From: Lepidurus packardi
Taxonomy: Eukaryota > Arthropoda > Branchiopoda > Notostraca > Triopsidae
Reading direction: 5' to 3'
Assembly (NCBI GenBank): GCA_023053545.1
Contig: JAKZAN010000087.1
Location: forward strand, 1-64,000
Length of the DNA stretch: 64,000 bases
The notes beneath the pieces are model-generated. The model was not told the origin of the DNA. It saw only the letters and a list, made by a program, of their open reading frames with translations, and searched no databases. Made by a program: the position numbers and the translations under genes. Below, in pieces: positions 17,326-28,985 of this stretch (its first letter is position 1; every line of letters starts with the position of its first letter).

Positions 17326-18409
17326 ATGTACAGGTCCATCCCCGTCGCCAACAAAATCTGCTACGACAAGGAACTCAAACGCTCATGGGAAATACATGAG
17401 AAGAAACTCAGATAATTAAAAACCTCTCTCGACCTCAGGAGGCCCCAGCATTTCCAGTTCCTCGATACCAGACCCAAGAAAGAAGCACTCAAAGAATTCC
17501 GAAACATCGAAATCGGGCGTTAAAATAAGGTTCTCCTCGCCAAGATTTGCAGCATCGCCAATGAAGGTAGTCCTCTTCACCAAACTCTATTCCCAATTTA
17601 TACCCGCATCTCTTCAGCCTGCCTAGTCATACCTATACATTCCATTGATGTATAGTTGGGCCTGCGGCACGCTGTAACATGCTTTGGGTCTATACAGGCA
17701 ACATATCCAAGATGCTCAAAAAACCTATGAGCGCAGTCCAGCCGCTGAGCAAGACTCTCAATGAGCCGTATCGGAAACGAGAGCTGATCAAGATCGTGGA
17801 AGAGAACCAAGCGATGCTGAGACGGATCCAGCAAAAGAGGAGCTGTTATGACATCCGGAGGCTGCAAAAGGATAGGGAAAACGTAGAACATAATATCAAC
17901 CTAATATCGCTGTATCCGTACAAGAGTCTGAGACCGAACAAGACGCAGGTGAACGTAAGCTCCTCTCCGTAAACAATGATAAAATTGTGGTATAGTTGTG
18001 GATGACTAACGAAGCACCGGTAGCTAGTTGGGAGAGAAAGTCTCAAGGCGAGTCGAGGGAAGACTTCTCCCGAATGGAAATAACATTGGAAGCGAAGAAA
18101 ACACGTAAGATGGGCGATACCTACTACCTGATTACTTCGGAGGTGCACGGAAAGAAGTTTTTGATAGTTTTGGAGAATCTGGAAATCTAGGCTGAAAAGT
18201 ACACTCTGGATATGGAGGTCAAGCAGGCAAAGCAGTTCGTGCACACCTACTTCAACGGAGACATAGACCAGATGCTAGACTGTCTGTGCGTCAACGAAAA
18301 GGACAAGACCTGCTACCTGAAATACACTCTTAATAAGAGCAGTGCAGACAACCATGAAGGCCAGAAGACGCAGGAAGACAGCAAAGAAGGGAAAACCGTG
18401 GAAGAGTGA
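17326..18409 (+). CDS. CFAP97/Hemingway-like ciliary protein with extra C-terminal domain
   Basis: Three exons; introns 17567-17697 (131 nt) and 17955-17995 (41 nt); 303 residues. The first half matches the CFAP97/KIAA1430 layout: NKVLLAKICSI and, after the splice, SLNEPYRKRELIKIVEENQAML-type heptads ending in RRIQQKRSCYD (shown here only in part). Proteins of this family associate with axonemes and basal bodies. The last exon adds about 140 residues with SEVHGKKFLIVLENLEI and AKQFVHTYFNGDIDQML, which may form a separate small fold, and ends in an acidic tail. Stop TGA 18407-18409. The family call rests on the helical motif pattern; the C-terminal part is not recognised. Confidence 0.68.
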
Positions 18410-18618
18410 GCAGAGTGACAGACGAACAAATGAGGGGTGTGAAGGTCCATTATGACTGTGTTAATTTAATGTTGGTGGTCGATAGACTAATGTCTTCGTC
18501 TATGTATGGTAAGCAGAGGACACAGAAACAAGAAGAACAGGCTAGCGGCATCAGGGATAATGATAATAAAATATAAATATATTTTAATACCAATAACCCA
18601 TTCAACACCACAGACCCA

Positions 18619-19171
18619 ATGGTAAGCATAACCATCCACAACCATATCTACAAACCCATAGGCAACCCAAGGCAAAAAAGGCAAGCAGCAAGAGGATCCC
18701 CTCAACGCTGAACAGGCTGGCGAAACCGAAAAGGCTGCCGACAAAGCCCTCATCGCAAACCTTGGCCCCCAGAACGTGCCTGCTGGAGAGCAGGTCTTCG
18801 CCGTGTGCCACATCCTCGCCACCTTCAACGACACCTTCATCCACGTCACTGATCTCACCGGCAGAGAAACTCTCGTCAGAGTCACCGGTGGCATGAAAGT
18901 CAAGTCTGATAGAGAGGAATCTTCTCCCTACGCAGCCATGTTAGCAGCCATGGACGTTGTCAATAGACTTAAGCAGCTGAAAGTCACTGCTCTGCACATC
19001 AAGCTCAGAGGTAAAGGCGGACACGACTCGAAGACCCTGGGTCCTGGTGCCCAAGCTGCCCTGAGAGTGTTGGCAAGATATGGCATGAAAATCGGACGTA
19101 TTGAAGATGTGACCCCCACTCCCACCGACAGCACCAGACGCAAGGCTGGTCGCAAGGGAAGAAGACTGTGA
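18619..19171 (+). CDS. RPS14: Small-subunit ribosomal protein uS11 (RPS14)
   Basis: A 40-nt intron (18622-18661) falls immediately after the ATG, so exon 1 codes for Met only. The 170-residue protein has a longer, Ala/Glu/Lys-rich N-terminus ([14 protein letters not shown]) than animal uS11. It then follows the family almost residue for residue: [55 protein letters not shown], and the basic tail [12 protein letters not shown]. uS11 lines the platform of the 40S subunit near the mRNA exit. Codon use is strongly biased to C-ending codons, as expected for high expression. Stop TGA 19169-19171. Confidence 0.96.
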
Positions 19172-19380
19172 TGCTGGAAGCGAGAGAAGGACCTTGATGT
19201 TTGGATATTTAAACCACAAGTAGCTGAAAACCGCCTTGGATATTCGTGCGAATCTTTGTTTCCAATCAGAATGTAGAATCGTAGTGAAGGCATCACAATT
19301 ATTTGATAGCAAATAAAAACTATAGGGCTATAACATTGAGTGTGGGCACCTCTAGTTTTGTTAATTCAGTTATAATAATT

Positions 19381-19386
19381 AAAAAA
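19381..19386 (-). terminator. Pol III T-run terminator of the 5S gene
   Basis: Six T residues on the minus strand start 4 nt after the last paired base of the 5S RNA. This is the standard Pol III stop signal. Confidence 0.8.
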
Positions 19387-19390
19387 GGGG

Positions 19391-19508
19391 GCTGTCGACA
19401 CGTGGACTTCCCAAGCGGTCCCCCACCTTAGTACTATCCACGCCTTAAGCCGCTTAACTTCGGAGTTCGGATGGGATCCGGTGCATTTGGCTTAGTGTGG
19501 CCGACAGC
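19391..19508 (-). rRNA. 5S rRNA: 5S ribosomal RNA
   Basis: The minus strand from 19508 to 19391 gives a 118-nt RNA. Its ends pair (GCTGTCGGCC with the 3' GTGTCGACAGC), and the body follows known ciliate 5S RNAs. Recognisable blocks are GGATCCCATCCGAACTCC (helix II/III loop), GAAGTTAAGC (internal promoter A box) and GTACTAAGGTGGGGGACCGC (helix IV / loop E), then CTTGGGAAGTCC. The likeness to Tetrahymena 5S RNA is strong. An A6 run at 19381-19386 (T6 on the RNA strand) directly follows as a Pol III terminator. This is a single copy in the window, not a tandem array. Confidence 0.97.
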
Positions 19509-19540
19509 GATAGCTCATGCTCGACTACCTACTTAAATCT

Positions 19541-19572
19541 GGGTCCCCCCTCACTTTAGTGAGTTTGGACCC
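19541..19572. repeat. Near-perfect palindrome upstream of the 5S gene
   Basis: GGGTCC-ccc-CTCACT-tt-AGTGAG-ttt-GGACCC forms two stacked 6-bp arms with symmetric 3-nt internal loops. It lies 33-64 nt upstream of the 5S RNA 5' end. It could be a protein-binding palindrome for 5S transcription or a cruciform-forming element. A terminator role is unlikely, as no gene ends here in a suitable orientation. Confidence 0.6.
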
Positions 19573-19700
19573 CCTTTCCGGCTGCACCTCTTTTCAATTT
19601 AATCTATGTATTAATGATGGATGATCTTATTCTTTATATGTGAGATCAATTATGTTGCGATTATTTCGATAGCCTTCGTGGCTTATTTAACTTCTAAACA

Positions 19701-21192
19701 TCAAGACTCCACATTTTGAATATGTTCCGATACTCGGTTCAGCACCAAGGAGATACAACATGTGAGCTTCTTAACGTATGCCACGTGCAGGAATTCGTTA
19801 GGACCATGGGCATTTGACTCTGGCCCCAGCACTCCCGTTATCAAGAAGCTTGAATTTGGCCACAGCTTTTCAAGCAAGTTCATCATAGGGATAGTTCCAC
19901 CTTGGCCCAAGCAGACCTTTTTTGCTCCAAAGACGGCCTCTGCAGCCTCGTCAATAGCAGATTCGAGGTATGGTTTCAGGATGGGGGCACTCCAGCCTGG
20001 AGCAGTATCGAGGATATCGACTCGCACCTAGGTTGTAAAAAAGATCGAAGGTTTAACAATAAAGCTATACAATTACGTGGGAACTGTAAGGAGGGTTAGT
20101 TTCGAAGATCTATTTCAATCTGCGACCTGCAGCTTCATGGTCTAGTCCTGGAGGGATTCGCATCGAAAGCTTAATCGTAGTTTTGGGTCTTAGGACATTC
20201 CCAGCAGACTCAGGCTTGGGGAGGCCGTCAGCACCAATTACAACGAGTTGGGAAGCCCACCAGTTATTTATTGCGTTTTTCATCATGTTATCCGTACAGA
20301 TAGTGGCTCCGGGAAGAAGATCGTAGTGATTGATCTTGTTTCCTTTGGCCTGGACAACATCATAGATTTCTTTGTATCTATGAGGTGGCACGTCGACCTG
20401 GAAATCTTTGATAATATCTCCTGTCTTGGAGTCCTAGATCCGCTAAAGTAGCATTCGTATGATACGGAAAGTGTCTGGTACCATCCCCGAAGCGTCACCG
20501 CTGTGCACTCCTTCTTTTAAAATTTATACTGTCAAGTTAGCCACCACAAGACCGCGGAGAGAATTGGTCAGGGAAAAGGTTTAGTAGTCAATGGTCCCAG
20601 AGTCAAGGCAAAAGAATATTGAAGGCTCCCCAATCCGTGGCTTTAAGGTTTACATATAGTGATCGATATGGTCGCCAGACTCCTCATCTCCCTCCGTGAC
20701 CATCACGATCCTTGGGTGGGAAACGTTTTGTTATTGGAGGGCCTTAACTGCTAGCATAGAAGCATATGTTGAATAGCCATCGTCCGCGCCTCCTCTGCCG
20801 TAGAGCTTACCATCCTTCAGAAGAGGTTTAGTAGCTCCTGTTCCTTCCATCCACCCTTCAAAAGCAGGTTGTTTGTCGAAGTGGCCGTAAAAAAAAACTG
20901 TGCCAGGTAGATCTCCCTGGATTTAGGTAAAAATGAGTGGGCTATAGCCTTGGTCCTTGATGATTTCAGAGGAAAGATTCTTAATCTGGAGTGACTGGAC
21001 CCAGCTTAGTATATGTTCGGCTGCATCTTCGAGGAGATGGTTGGTGTCCCATTTAGGGTCGTAGTATCGCGAGACGTTAGGAATCTCGATATATTTGATT
21101 AGAGAAGGGATAGCGGATTCATCAAACACTCGATCGATGTAGGCCTGTGCTTTTTCTTGGTTGAATCGACTGCCGGTATCGGTGGGTTCCAT
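19701..21192 (-). CDS. M20 family metallopeptidase (carnosinase/CNDP-like)
   Basis: Two exons; intron 20028-20076 (49 nt); 480 residues. Metal and catalytic motifs are present: YGHFDKQPAFEGW (first His/Asp), RGGADDGYSTYA, TEGDEESGDH (catalytic Glu pair), LDSGT, and a later GPESNAHGPNEF containing the last ligand region. LTVEILKEGVHSGDASG matches the dimerisation/lid domain; the Glu there is a TAA/TAG codon at a site that is Glu in the family. Family members are cytosolic dipeptidases that use two Zn2+ or Mn2+ ions to cleave dipeptides. No signal peptide. Stop TGA 19701-19703. The gene is divergent from the channel gene at 21491. Confidence 0.92.
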
Positions 21193-21490
21193 GCAATGCT
21201 GTGTACCCGGTTATAGGAACGAATCAGAAAGCTATTATATTGCAAACTCTCCTTATTTGTGGCTTTCTTTCTTTTTGATATGATATCCTGACTTCCTAAA
21301 TTCCTTGCCATATGTAGAGCTCCCCGAACTCCAACCTCTGTGCTTTTTGATCCCTTGGTCAAGTTAATTTTGAGTAATTGCCCGCACTTCCTTCCTCTTC
21401 TGGGTTTAAAGAGTGACTCATAAGAAATACCCCCCTTAAATTCACTATAATTCTGACACTCATTATCTCTATCAAGTATCCCATTCACAC

Positions 21491-23245
21491 ATGATCAAGG
21501 ACAAACCCAAGATGAAGTACAAAATGGACTTCATCTAAAAGCTAACCCTGAGTCCCTTCTAGAAATACACTCGCTTCAATCGATTCCCATGGAAGTTTCT
21601 TTTCCATCTCCTCCTCGTCATCTTTACAACATACCAGGCTCTTCAAATCGTATCTATCGAAGACAAACACTCTAGAATCCAAGAAGAGGTCTTTAGCACC
21701 ATCTATCTGGGTACAGACGACGGCAGCAACAGCTACCCATTCTACAGCCTGACTGACTTTCAGGAAAATTTCAACTCCATCTTCAATGCCACCGACTATC
21801 TCAATGACCTGCTCTTGCAGTATGCGTAGACTGGTAATCTTGAGTACTCTTTGTCCATTTACTACACCGAGGTCACTCCTGAGAATAAAGACAGTATGCA
21901 TATCCGCGGACCCAAAGATGAGTTCCTTGAAAATATCCCGTTTGATCCCGAGAGTCTTCCATCAATAAAAAACTTCCTCAATACAATTGAGTCGATGAGG
22001 CTGGAAATTCATTAACTGATCACATATGTAGCAACCACGCCTGATGGCGATATGGACTCCTGCCTGAACTGGACGATTGCGATCGACTACAATTTCCAAT
22101 CGCTAGCCAACATCGAGAGTGAGCTATACTCGCACCCTCAATAGTGTGTGCTGGGGGATAAGAGAATCCTGGTCGAAGAGAGCATGATATTCCCGAACAT
22201 GGCTGTTTTGATCCTCGCCCTTACTAGTCTTTTCTTTTCGTGGAAACAAATCTACGAGATCAGCAAGGAGTATATGAAGCTTAAGGGAAATTCAGAACTG
22301 CAGAATCATGAATCCAACATCCAAGTGGACTGGAAAAAGAGCTGGGAAGACTTAGGGTTCTTCGACAAGCTCAAGTTCTTCGACATCTGGTTCATTATCG
22401 GAGCTGGCGGCAATTTTTTCCAAATTATCGGAGCAGTTGTTGCCATCCTTAACGAAACTATTGATGAGCGTCTCGATATTTTCGACAAGAAGGAAACCTT
22501 CATCGGCTTTGGGGCGATGTTTGCTTGGATTACCATGCTTAAATACCTCGAGTATAACCAAAACCTCAACCTCATGACCTCGACACTTTCTAAAGCGTGG
22601 GGCAACCTACTGATGTTCCTGATAGGAGTCATGCCTTTCTTCTTTGGATTCGTCTTCCTCGGCCAGTCTATTTTCTGGAAGTATAGCAAGTTCCAGGACA
22701 CCAGCTCCTCGGTGATCACACTGTTTTCTTTGTCGAATGGGGATATTGTGAATGATACGTTCCTATAAACTTGGGCGGAGGGATTACCAGGACAAATCTA
22801 TCTCATTGTGTTTATGATATTGTTCTACACAGCAGTGCAAAATGTGTTCGTAACGATCATCATGGAGGGATACGAAGAGAGCATCAAGGAGAAGGAGCAT
22901 AAGAAAATGCTGGAAGACAAAGAAAACGAAGAGAGATTGAAGTTTGAGAAGCAGCTCATGGAGGCCAGTCAGTACGACAACTACAAGGAGGGAGAACAGG
23001 AGTTACTCAACCCACAGCCTGTATTGGACGAGCATGACGAGGAAAGCGCAATCGTGTTGAGCAAACTGAAGATAAACTCAAAGCGCATAGATAAAGTGCT
23101 GAATGAGATGGATAAGCTGTTGGACGAGATCGAGACGAGCCAGCTGACAGAGAATGAGAAGGAATTCCTAGTTAACATTTACAAGGAGAATCTGGACAAT
23201 ATCGGCCGGAACCTCAAGTTCCAAATAAACAACCTTTCGAACTGA
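21491..23245 (+). CDS. TRPML/polycystin-like cation channel
   Basis: Single exon, 584 residues. A first membrane helix (WKFLFHLLLVIFTTYQ) is followed by a large lumenal loop with several N-glycosylation sites, then five helices. FIGFGAMFAWITMLKYLEYN and LMTSTLSKAWGNLLMFLIG are the TM4-S5 region of mucolipins. The pore-side segment LFSLSNGDIVNDTF closely follows the TRPML filter region (SLLNGDD in animals), so Asp is present for Ca2+ permeation. The cytosolic C-terminus is a charged coiled coil (EEERL-type heptads). Mucolipins release Ca2+ from endolysosomes and are activated by PI(3,5)P2. Together with the PLC gene next door this suggests phosphoinositide/Ca2+ signalling, though linkage in ciliates means little. 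Stop TGA 23243-23245. Confidence 0.88.
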
Positions 23246-23605
23246 TCTAGAGTTATGTTGATAGTTTAAGCAGACAGGTGGGTCTCGGGATGTGTGGATA
23301 AATTGTTTTGGCTGCAGAGTAAGGATTGTAGGGGATTTTAAGAGCCTGAATCCTAGATGATGTTATATTTGTACTGATAATGTTAGGTATGCATTACAAG
23401 ATAGATAGACAACATTTTCTAATTCGGTGTACTCAGGCCTGATACTGTGGAAATATTATCATCTCAACAGAGCACTCACCATGATTTATTCTACAGTCCA
23501 ATATCACAGTCCATCCCCTGCAGCTCTGGTTTTTTAGAAATAATCTTATTGAAAATAACCAATCAGAGTCCACTCCGCCTTGGGCAAGTTGAACTCGATA
23601 CTCCA
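23246..23605. other. Convergent intergenic region
   Basis: About 360 nt between the 3' ends of the channel gene (+) and the PLC gene (-). Nothing recognised beyond expected 3' UTR sequence. Confidence 0.4.
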
Positions 23606-26105
23606 TCAGACAACGCTGTTCCCGCAGATCTATGTCTTGATAAGCAGGAACGAGCATTGGATCGGCTCGCAGTTGTAGTCCAGCAGCCTCAACCCTCGAT
23701 ATCCCTCCCTCATTAGTCTTACGGGCACTGCACGCCTCCCAAAGTTGTCGATCTCGAAGTATAAGAATGCAAAGTAGGGTTCGCTAATCTCAAAGGTTTT
23801 CTCCACTGACCTCTTGAACATCACATCCTCGTCGCTGACGGTTTCAGTTACAGGCACTATAGATCCAGAATTATTTCCAGCAGCCGCGCTATCCAGAGTA
23901 CCTCCTAATGAATGACAAAATCGTAAACAAAGTATGATTAGAGAATAGAGTACCGAAGAAGCCGAGCTTTACACAGTAACTAAACTCTTTATAGCTGTTC
24001 AGGTCGCGAATATTCAGACAGCTGATAACTTTGACCTTGACAGTGATCTTTTATTTTAGGACTGGGAGTTTGCCCAGCCTCATATACTATGGCTTCAGAA
24101 GGTAGCCAGACCTACTGCCCCCATTCTCTTGAAAGTGCCCGAAGAGAAGGGTCATGAAGGGATCTCGTTGCTGGGAGTTTAAGGCTATGATTTGGGCCCC
24201 CATTTCCAACATGGCTACATTTCACAAATAATCCAAGAAGGTGTTAAGAGCGATAGTGTTACGGATGGGGTTGTAGTTGCCGCTGTTGATATTTGTGCCA
24301 TCGGGGTAGATTCTCAACCAGCTTCTACTGGTGTACGCGAGCATCCCGTCGAGCTCGTTTTAGTACCTGTGGGTCGCTTTCCCGATTGACAAGCTTGTGC
24401 TTTCGCAGAATTTGCTGTGCTATCTAATAGACCCCTTGAAAAGCGCAGTGAGTCTTGCCAACTTCGAATCCTCATCGTTCAATACATAGATAAACTTAAG
24501 AAGCTTCAAAGATTTTTATTTTTGTTGGTTTTTTGTGCGAGATACGAGCCCCTCAAATAACTTTTTCTTTTGCCTCAGCACTTTCTCCAAAGGGTTGTCT
24601 TCCAAAGATCTAAAGACAGGCTCTGCGTCTTGGGGGATTAGAGGGTGATGGTTTTGGTCCTGCTGCTACTCGAAGTTAATGAGGGTAGCTTTTTCGAATT
24701 TACTGTCTGTCTTAATGAGGACCCTGCCCATGAGCTGCCCCAAGGTAGCAAACTTCTCGTCCTTCCTTTGGTGAATGTAGATGCGATCCTTGAATTCTTC
24801 GACGAGGATGGACGCCATCTTCTCCTTGTTTTTGATCGAGCAATGATTTTCAATCGATAGGATGATCGGAGTGTGCTGAGAGTTGGCAGTGCTGTAACGG
24901 GAAATCGCTTTTATTACATCCTAGAATTTTATGGGTTTGGTCGCTGTGAAACCATGCTTTATAATCGGCACATGGCCGTCATCGTGCACATCTAGTTACA
25001 CGCAGCGCAGTCCACGCTCGAGATCTTCGATGTACCTCTCGACTTTGGAGTCACTGGTGAGCTGGTTTCCAGTGAGGTAGGTATTGTGGGAACTGAAACA
25101 GAAATAATGATTGAGAGGCTGGTTGATGTCGTGGTGCGGCCTGCGCAGGCTCATGGAGTAGATACTGTTGTCATTGGCGTAAATACTTCGTCCGAAGGTG
25201 TAAAGGCTGATCCGCTCGTTTTCGGATAGGAAGAGAGCCTTACAGTATTATTGGATGCTCTTGTCGGTTTCCTTTTGGGTTTGGAGATAGGATTTGTACT
25301 CGTATAAGGTCATCTTCTAGTCGAGGACTTCTAGGGAGGGCCGGGCAGAGTTGTAGGATATTCTTTGGGAGCAAAACTGGTTCCAGATGTAGAAGATCTC
25401 TTCAGTGCAGAAGGATACGCGGAGAAACTGAATTAACTAAACTTGTGTAATGGCGTCGCTGCCTCTGCTGTTTTGTTTTTGTCTGAGGCTGTTAATCAAG
25501 TAGAGATTCCTCTCTTTGTTTTTGAAGTTCAGCCGACGCAGTATCTGGTGGAACTGGCTTTCGTTCAGAACACCTTCAACCTTCCCCATCTCGAATAATT
25601 TTATGGCTTGTGAGAATTCCTCGTCGTGCGGGTCCATCCCGTTCAAGACTTCCTTATACGACTGCATGTTGGTTATGAACGACTCTTTTTATTTGCTGTC
25701 CTAAAAAAGCAAAATCACCTAGTCAGTGTTCTATCGCATCACGCAATAAGTGCTGTTCGCCAGAAGGGGCAACTCTGATTCTCTCCCAGAGTCTTACCTG
25801 AAAACGATATTCTTGATATCCAGAACCACATGCTTCCCATTTTCTCTCAACACAACAAGCAGAGCGAGGTAGTTTTCCAGCAGGTAGCACGTTGCTGAAT
25901 AAGGTTTGTTGTCTTTACCGAGCATACGTAGTTTTTTTCCGTACCAGAACTAGTCAACGAAGGGTTCAATCTTGCCGAACTGAGGGTTATTAGCAAGAGC
26001 GCTGATCATTTATTGGATCTCATGCTGTGATGCCTTACGCTTACGGATGGTGGAATTCCTGGGGGTATGGCCGAAAAGATCGAGAAGAGGATTAGGTTGA
26101 TCCAT
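23606..26105 (-). CDS. Phosphoinositide-specific phospholipase C (delta-like)
   Basis: About 816 residues; intron 23905-23953 (49 nt) near the 3' end. The order is an N-terminal region of PH size, EF-hand-like helices, then the X box with SSHNTYLTGNQL (catalytic His), ERGLRCVELDVHDDGH (second catalytic segment; its Glu is TAA 24996-24998) and IILSIENHC. A linker follows, then the Y box (SWLRIYPDGTNINSGNYNP, NVAMLEMGAQIIALN) and a C2 domain ending GYRGLRLLDYN. It hydrolyses PI(4,5)P2 to IP3 and diacylglycerol at the membrane, with Ca2+ as cofactor. A 42-nt in-frame segment starting GTGATGCG near 25758 could be another intron. Start ATG 26103-26105; the frame is open further upstream. Stop TGA 23606-23608. 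Confidence 0.93.
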
Positions 26106-26646
26106 GCGGAAGAAGCTACAGCAATATTAGTAGATATTGATAAGAGTACGGTTATGACATTGGAATAAAAATGGCGTAGGTTTGGAGGGATTCAATATCT
26201 TTAGTTTCTTGGCTAGGCAATAAAATCTAGGACATACCTTAGGATCAGAAGACCAAACAGGCTGCACTGGCTTACAGACTATAGCAAAGCTACCCCAATT
26301 CCTTAATAACTCTTCGCTGGTTCGCATAATCTGAACAAGCTTGCTCGCCTGTTATGCAATCTGCACATATTTTGCAGACTCTTCTACTCCCGCTAAATAT
26401 GGTTATGTTCTTGTCTAAACTCTACACCTCAATTCTATCTATCTTCTCTATGCGCGGACTCTGAGTATAAAGCTATTAGATCTTTTGTAATGACTACCTT
26501 TATTTGTTCAGAAAAGCGATCCGGGACGTGATCTTACAGATTCCCATTATTGCCAAACAGCTTATGTTAAACCATTATCGATTTATCCCATTATATAATA
26601 TCTCAGTTTCCTATCACTAATCAGGATATCCACCATAACTCAATAA
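26106..26646. other. Divergent intergenic region (PLC / FAH)
   Basis: About 540 nt. The PLC frame stays open to about 26327 without TGA, so an earlier start is possible. No RNA gene or repeat recognised. Confidence 0.4.
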
Positions 26647-28007
26647 ATGGAGCATCAACCATCATCCTTCCTCCTTATCTCTCCTGACTCAGACTTCAGC
26701 TTCCAGAATATCCCCTTCGGCATCTTTTCCCCTCCAGGAGCACACAATCTTCCCAGACCCGGAACCCGCCTTGGTAATTTTTCTAACCCTTAAACATCAT
26801 AACACTACTACAGGTGATTGGGTTATCGACTTGGCTGCCCTCGAGCTCTTCGGACTGCTTGCCTCCGATCTCCTTAATGGCACTAACATCTTCTATGGCC
26901 ACAAGACGCTCAATCAGTTTATGTCTCTTGAAAGAAAACACTGGATCGAGGTCAGACGTATCATTCAGAAACTCTTCGCCCATGACTCCCCTCTTCAGGG
27001 CGACGCAGAGAAGCTCAAGGATTTGATCTATAAAACCTCAGAAGTCCAGATGCATATGCCTGCGAAGATTGGAGACTATACGGATTATTACTCTTCACGC
27101 AGCCATGCCTTCAATGTTGGCTCTATCATTAGAGGACCTGCTAACGCTCTCCAAGAAAACTGGCTGCATATCCCCATTGGATACCATGGTAGGGCATCTT
27201 CAATCGTTGTTAGCGGCACGGATTTCCCAAGACCTCGAGGACAAACAAAAGCTGCTGATCAGCCTCCTGCACTTTCTGAGTGCAAGAGACTTGATTTCGA
27301 GATAGAAATGGGATATTTCGTTGGAGGGAAGACTAATCCTCAAGGACACCCAATCAAAGGTACCTCCCTGATAACAACCATTTCTGTCCTAATATTTAGT
27401 TAACAATGCATGGTAGAATATCTTCGGATTCGTAATTCTCAACGACTGGTCTTTCAGAGATTTCCAGACTTGGGAATACGTGCCCCTCGGCCCTTTCACC
27501 GCCAAAAACGGAATCAGCACCATTTCTCCCTGGATCGTCACCCTCGAAGCTCTTAAGGGTAGCGAAGTGCAGCTCAGCAAGCAGGATCCCACCCCGCTGC
27601 CCTACCTGAACGAAACTGACCACAAGTCTTATGATATCACGCTGACAGTTGAGATCAACGATGGTACCAACTCTGCTGAGATCGTCAAAACTAACTTGAA
27701 GCATCTTTACTGGAGCTGTGCCCAACAATTGAGTCACCACACGATTACGGGATGTAACATGATGCCAGGAGATCTGTTGGGAACAGGTACCATTAGCGGA
27801 GACGAGCCAGGAAGCTTCGGTAGTTTGCTAGAAATTACGTGGGGTGGGAAGAATTCGTTTAAATTGGGATAGAAGGATAGAAAGTTCATCGAAGATGGAG
27901 ATTCGATAATAATGAGAGGACACACACAGGTGAATGGTCAGAAAGTGGGCTTCGGAGAATGCGGGGGGAAGGTGCTGCCCGCCCTGCCCTTGAACGAGTA
28001 TGAGTGA
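26647..28007 (+). CDS. FAH: Fumarylacetoacetase
   Basis: Three exons; introns 26774-26813 and 27360-27399 (40 nt each); 426 residues against about 420 in animals. The N-terminal SH3-like domain (SFQNIPFGIFSPP) leads into the catalytic domain: MPAKIGDYTDYYSSRSHA with metal-binding Asp, IPIGYHGRASS, FEIEMGYFVG with metal-binding Glu residues, and FGFVILNDWSFRDFQ with Asp. WEYVPLGPF and the C-terminal GFGECGGKVLPALP are also conserved. It performs the last step of tyrosine breakdown, splitting fumarylacetoacetate into fumarate and acetoacetate in the cytosol. All expected catalytic residues seem present. Stop TGA 28005-28007. Confidence 0.95.
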
Positions 28008-28179
28008 TGGTCGTGTATCCCAAGAGATATTCTCAAAATAATGCGAACAGATTGTGTTTATAAATGCTTTACGTCATTCGGGAGATTTGTTTGATGGACG
28101 AGGATATTCATAGTCAGAACTAGTGACGGCTGGTCACCCATAATAATACCTAATATAATAGTCATAACAACAAAACCTT

Positions 28180-28756
28180 ATGTCAGCAACCATCCGCCGC
28201 TACGTCAGGGAAAAAGAGAACTTCGAGGCTTCTCGCGGCTACACCGAGGACGAACTCAAGGCCAGCTCCCTCAGAAAAGACTTCCTCAGGAAGTTTATCA
28301 TCAACTTCGATACTTATCTCTACAAGACTCAGATAGAAAGAGACTGGGCCTATATTGCCATGAGGTATTCTCACCACTCTCAACAGCACCCTTACGCATT
28401 CATGATATATACTGCAAACTCAGAGAGTACAGATACGATGTGCAATTGACGGGCGCAGCATATAGCTTCGCCACAGCTAATGTGTTGCTTTCGTGGAGCA
28501 TCTACAGAGCCAAGCGCATGGTCTGGTGGCCTCTATTAATCGCTCCTGCTGCCTACTTCTACTATGAGCCAGTGTAAGACATCTCTGTATAACAAATCCT
28601 CAATCGAAACTATCTGTTGGAAGCTGTAGACTTTTGCAGAAGCATAACAAGAAACTGTTCGATATGTGCAACATCGGCGAAGAGTACTATCTGGGCCGCA
28701 AGAGAAACGAAGTGCTCAAGGAGTGCAACAAGATCCTCGACAGAGAAGACTTCTGA
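28180..28756 (+). CDS. Small two-helix membrane protein, unknown
   Basis: Three exons; introns 28365-28423 and 28572-28639 (59 and 68 nt); 149 residues. The N-terminus is charged (REKENFEASRGYTEDELKAS). Two hydrophobic stretches (AAYSFATANVLLSWSIY and WWPLLIAPAAYFYY) form a hairpin separated by the basic RAKRM turn. The C-terminus is soluble and charged (GRKRNEVLKECNKILDRED). Size and layout resemble small mitochondrial inner-membrane proteins, but I recognise no family. The splice sites were chosen because they keep the frame and join hydrophobic and charged blocks cleanly. Stop TGA 28754-28756. Confidence 0.62.
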
Positions 28757-28985
28757 TTCGTGTCATTATGCACAGATAAACATATCAATCAGTCTTTGGA
28801 CAGAACAGTATAGGAGCCCTATAGTCGGAACTGTTTGGGTTTGGAGTAACAGCTTTGGCTAGGAAAGGGCATGGGAAGGACTAGCAATTTTTAAAAATAT
28901 AACTAGGTCTGAATGTTATTTTAGCTTGTAAAACCCAAATCATTTACTCTTTACAACAAAACCAAAACCACACAAATCACAACAC

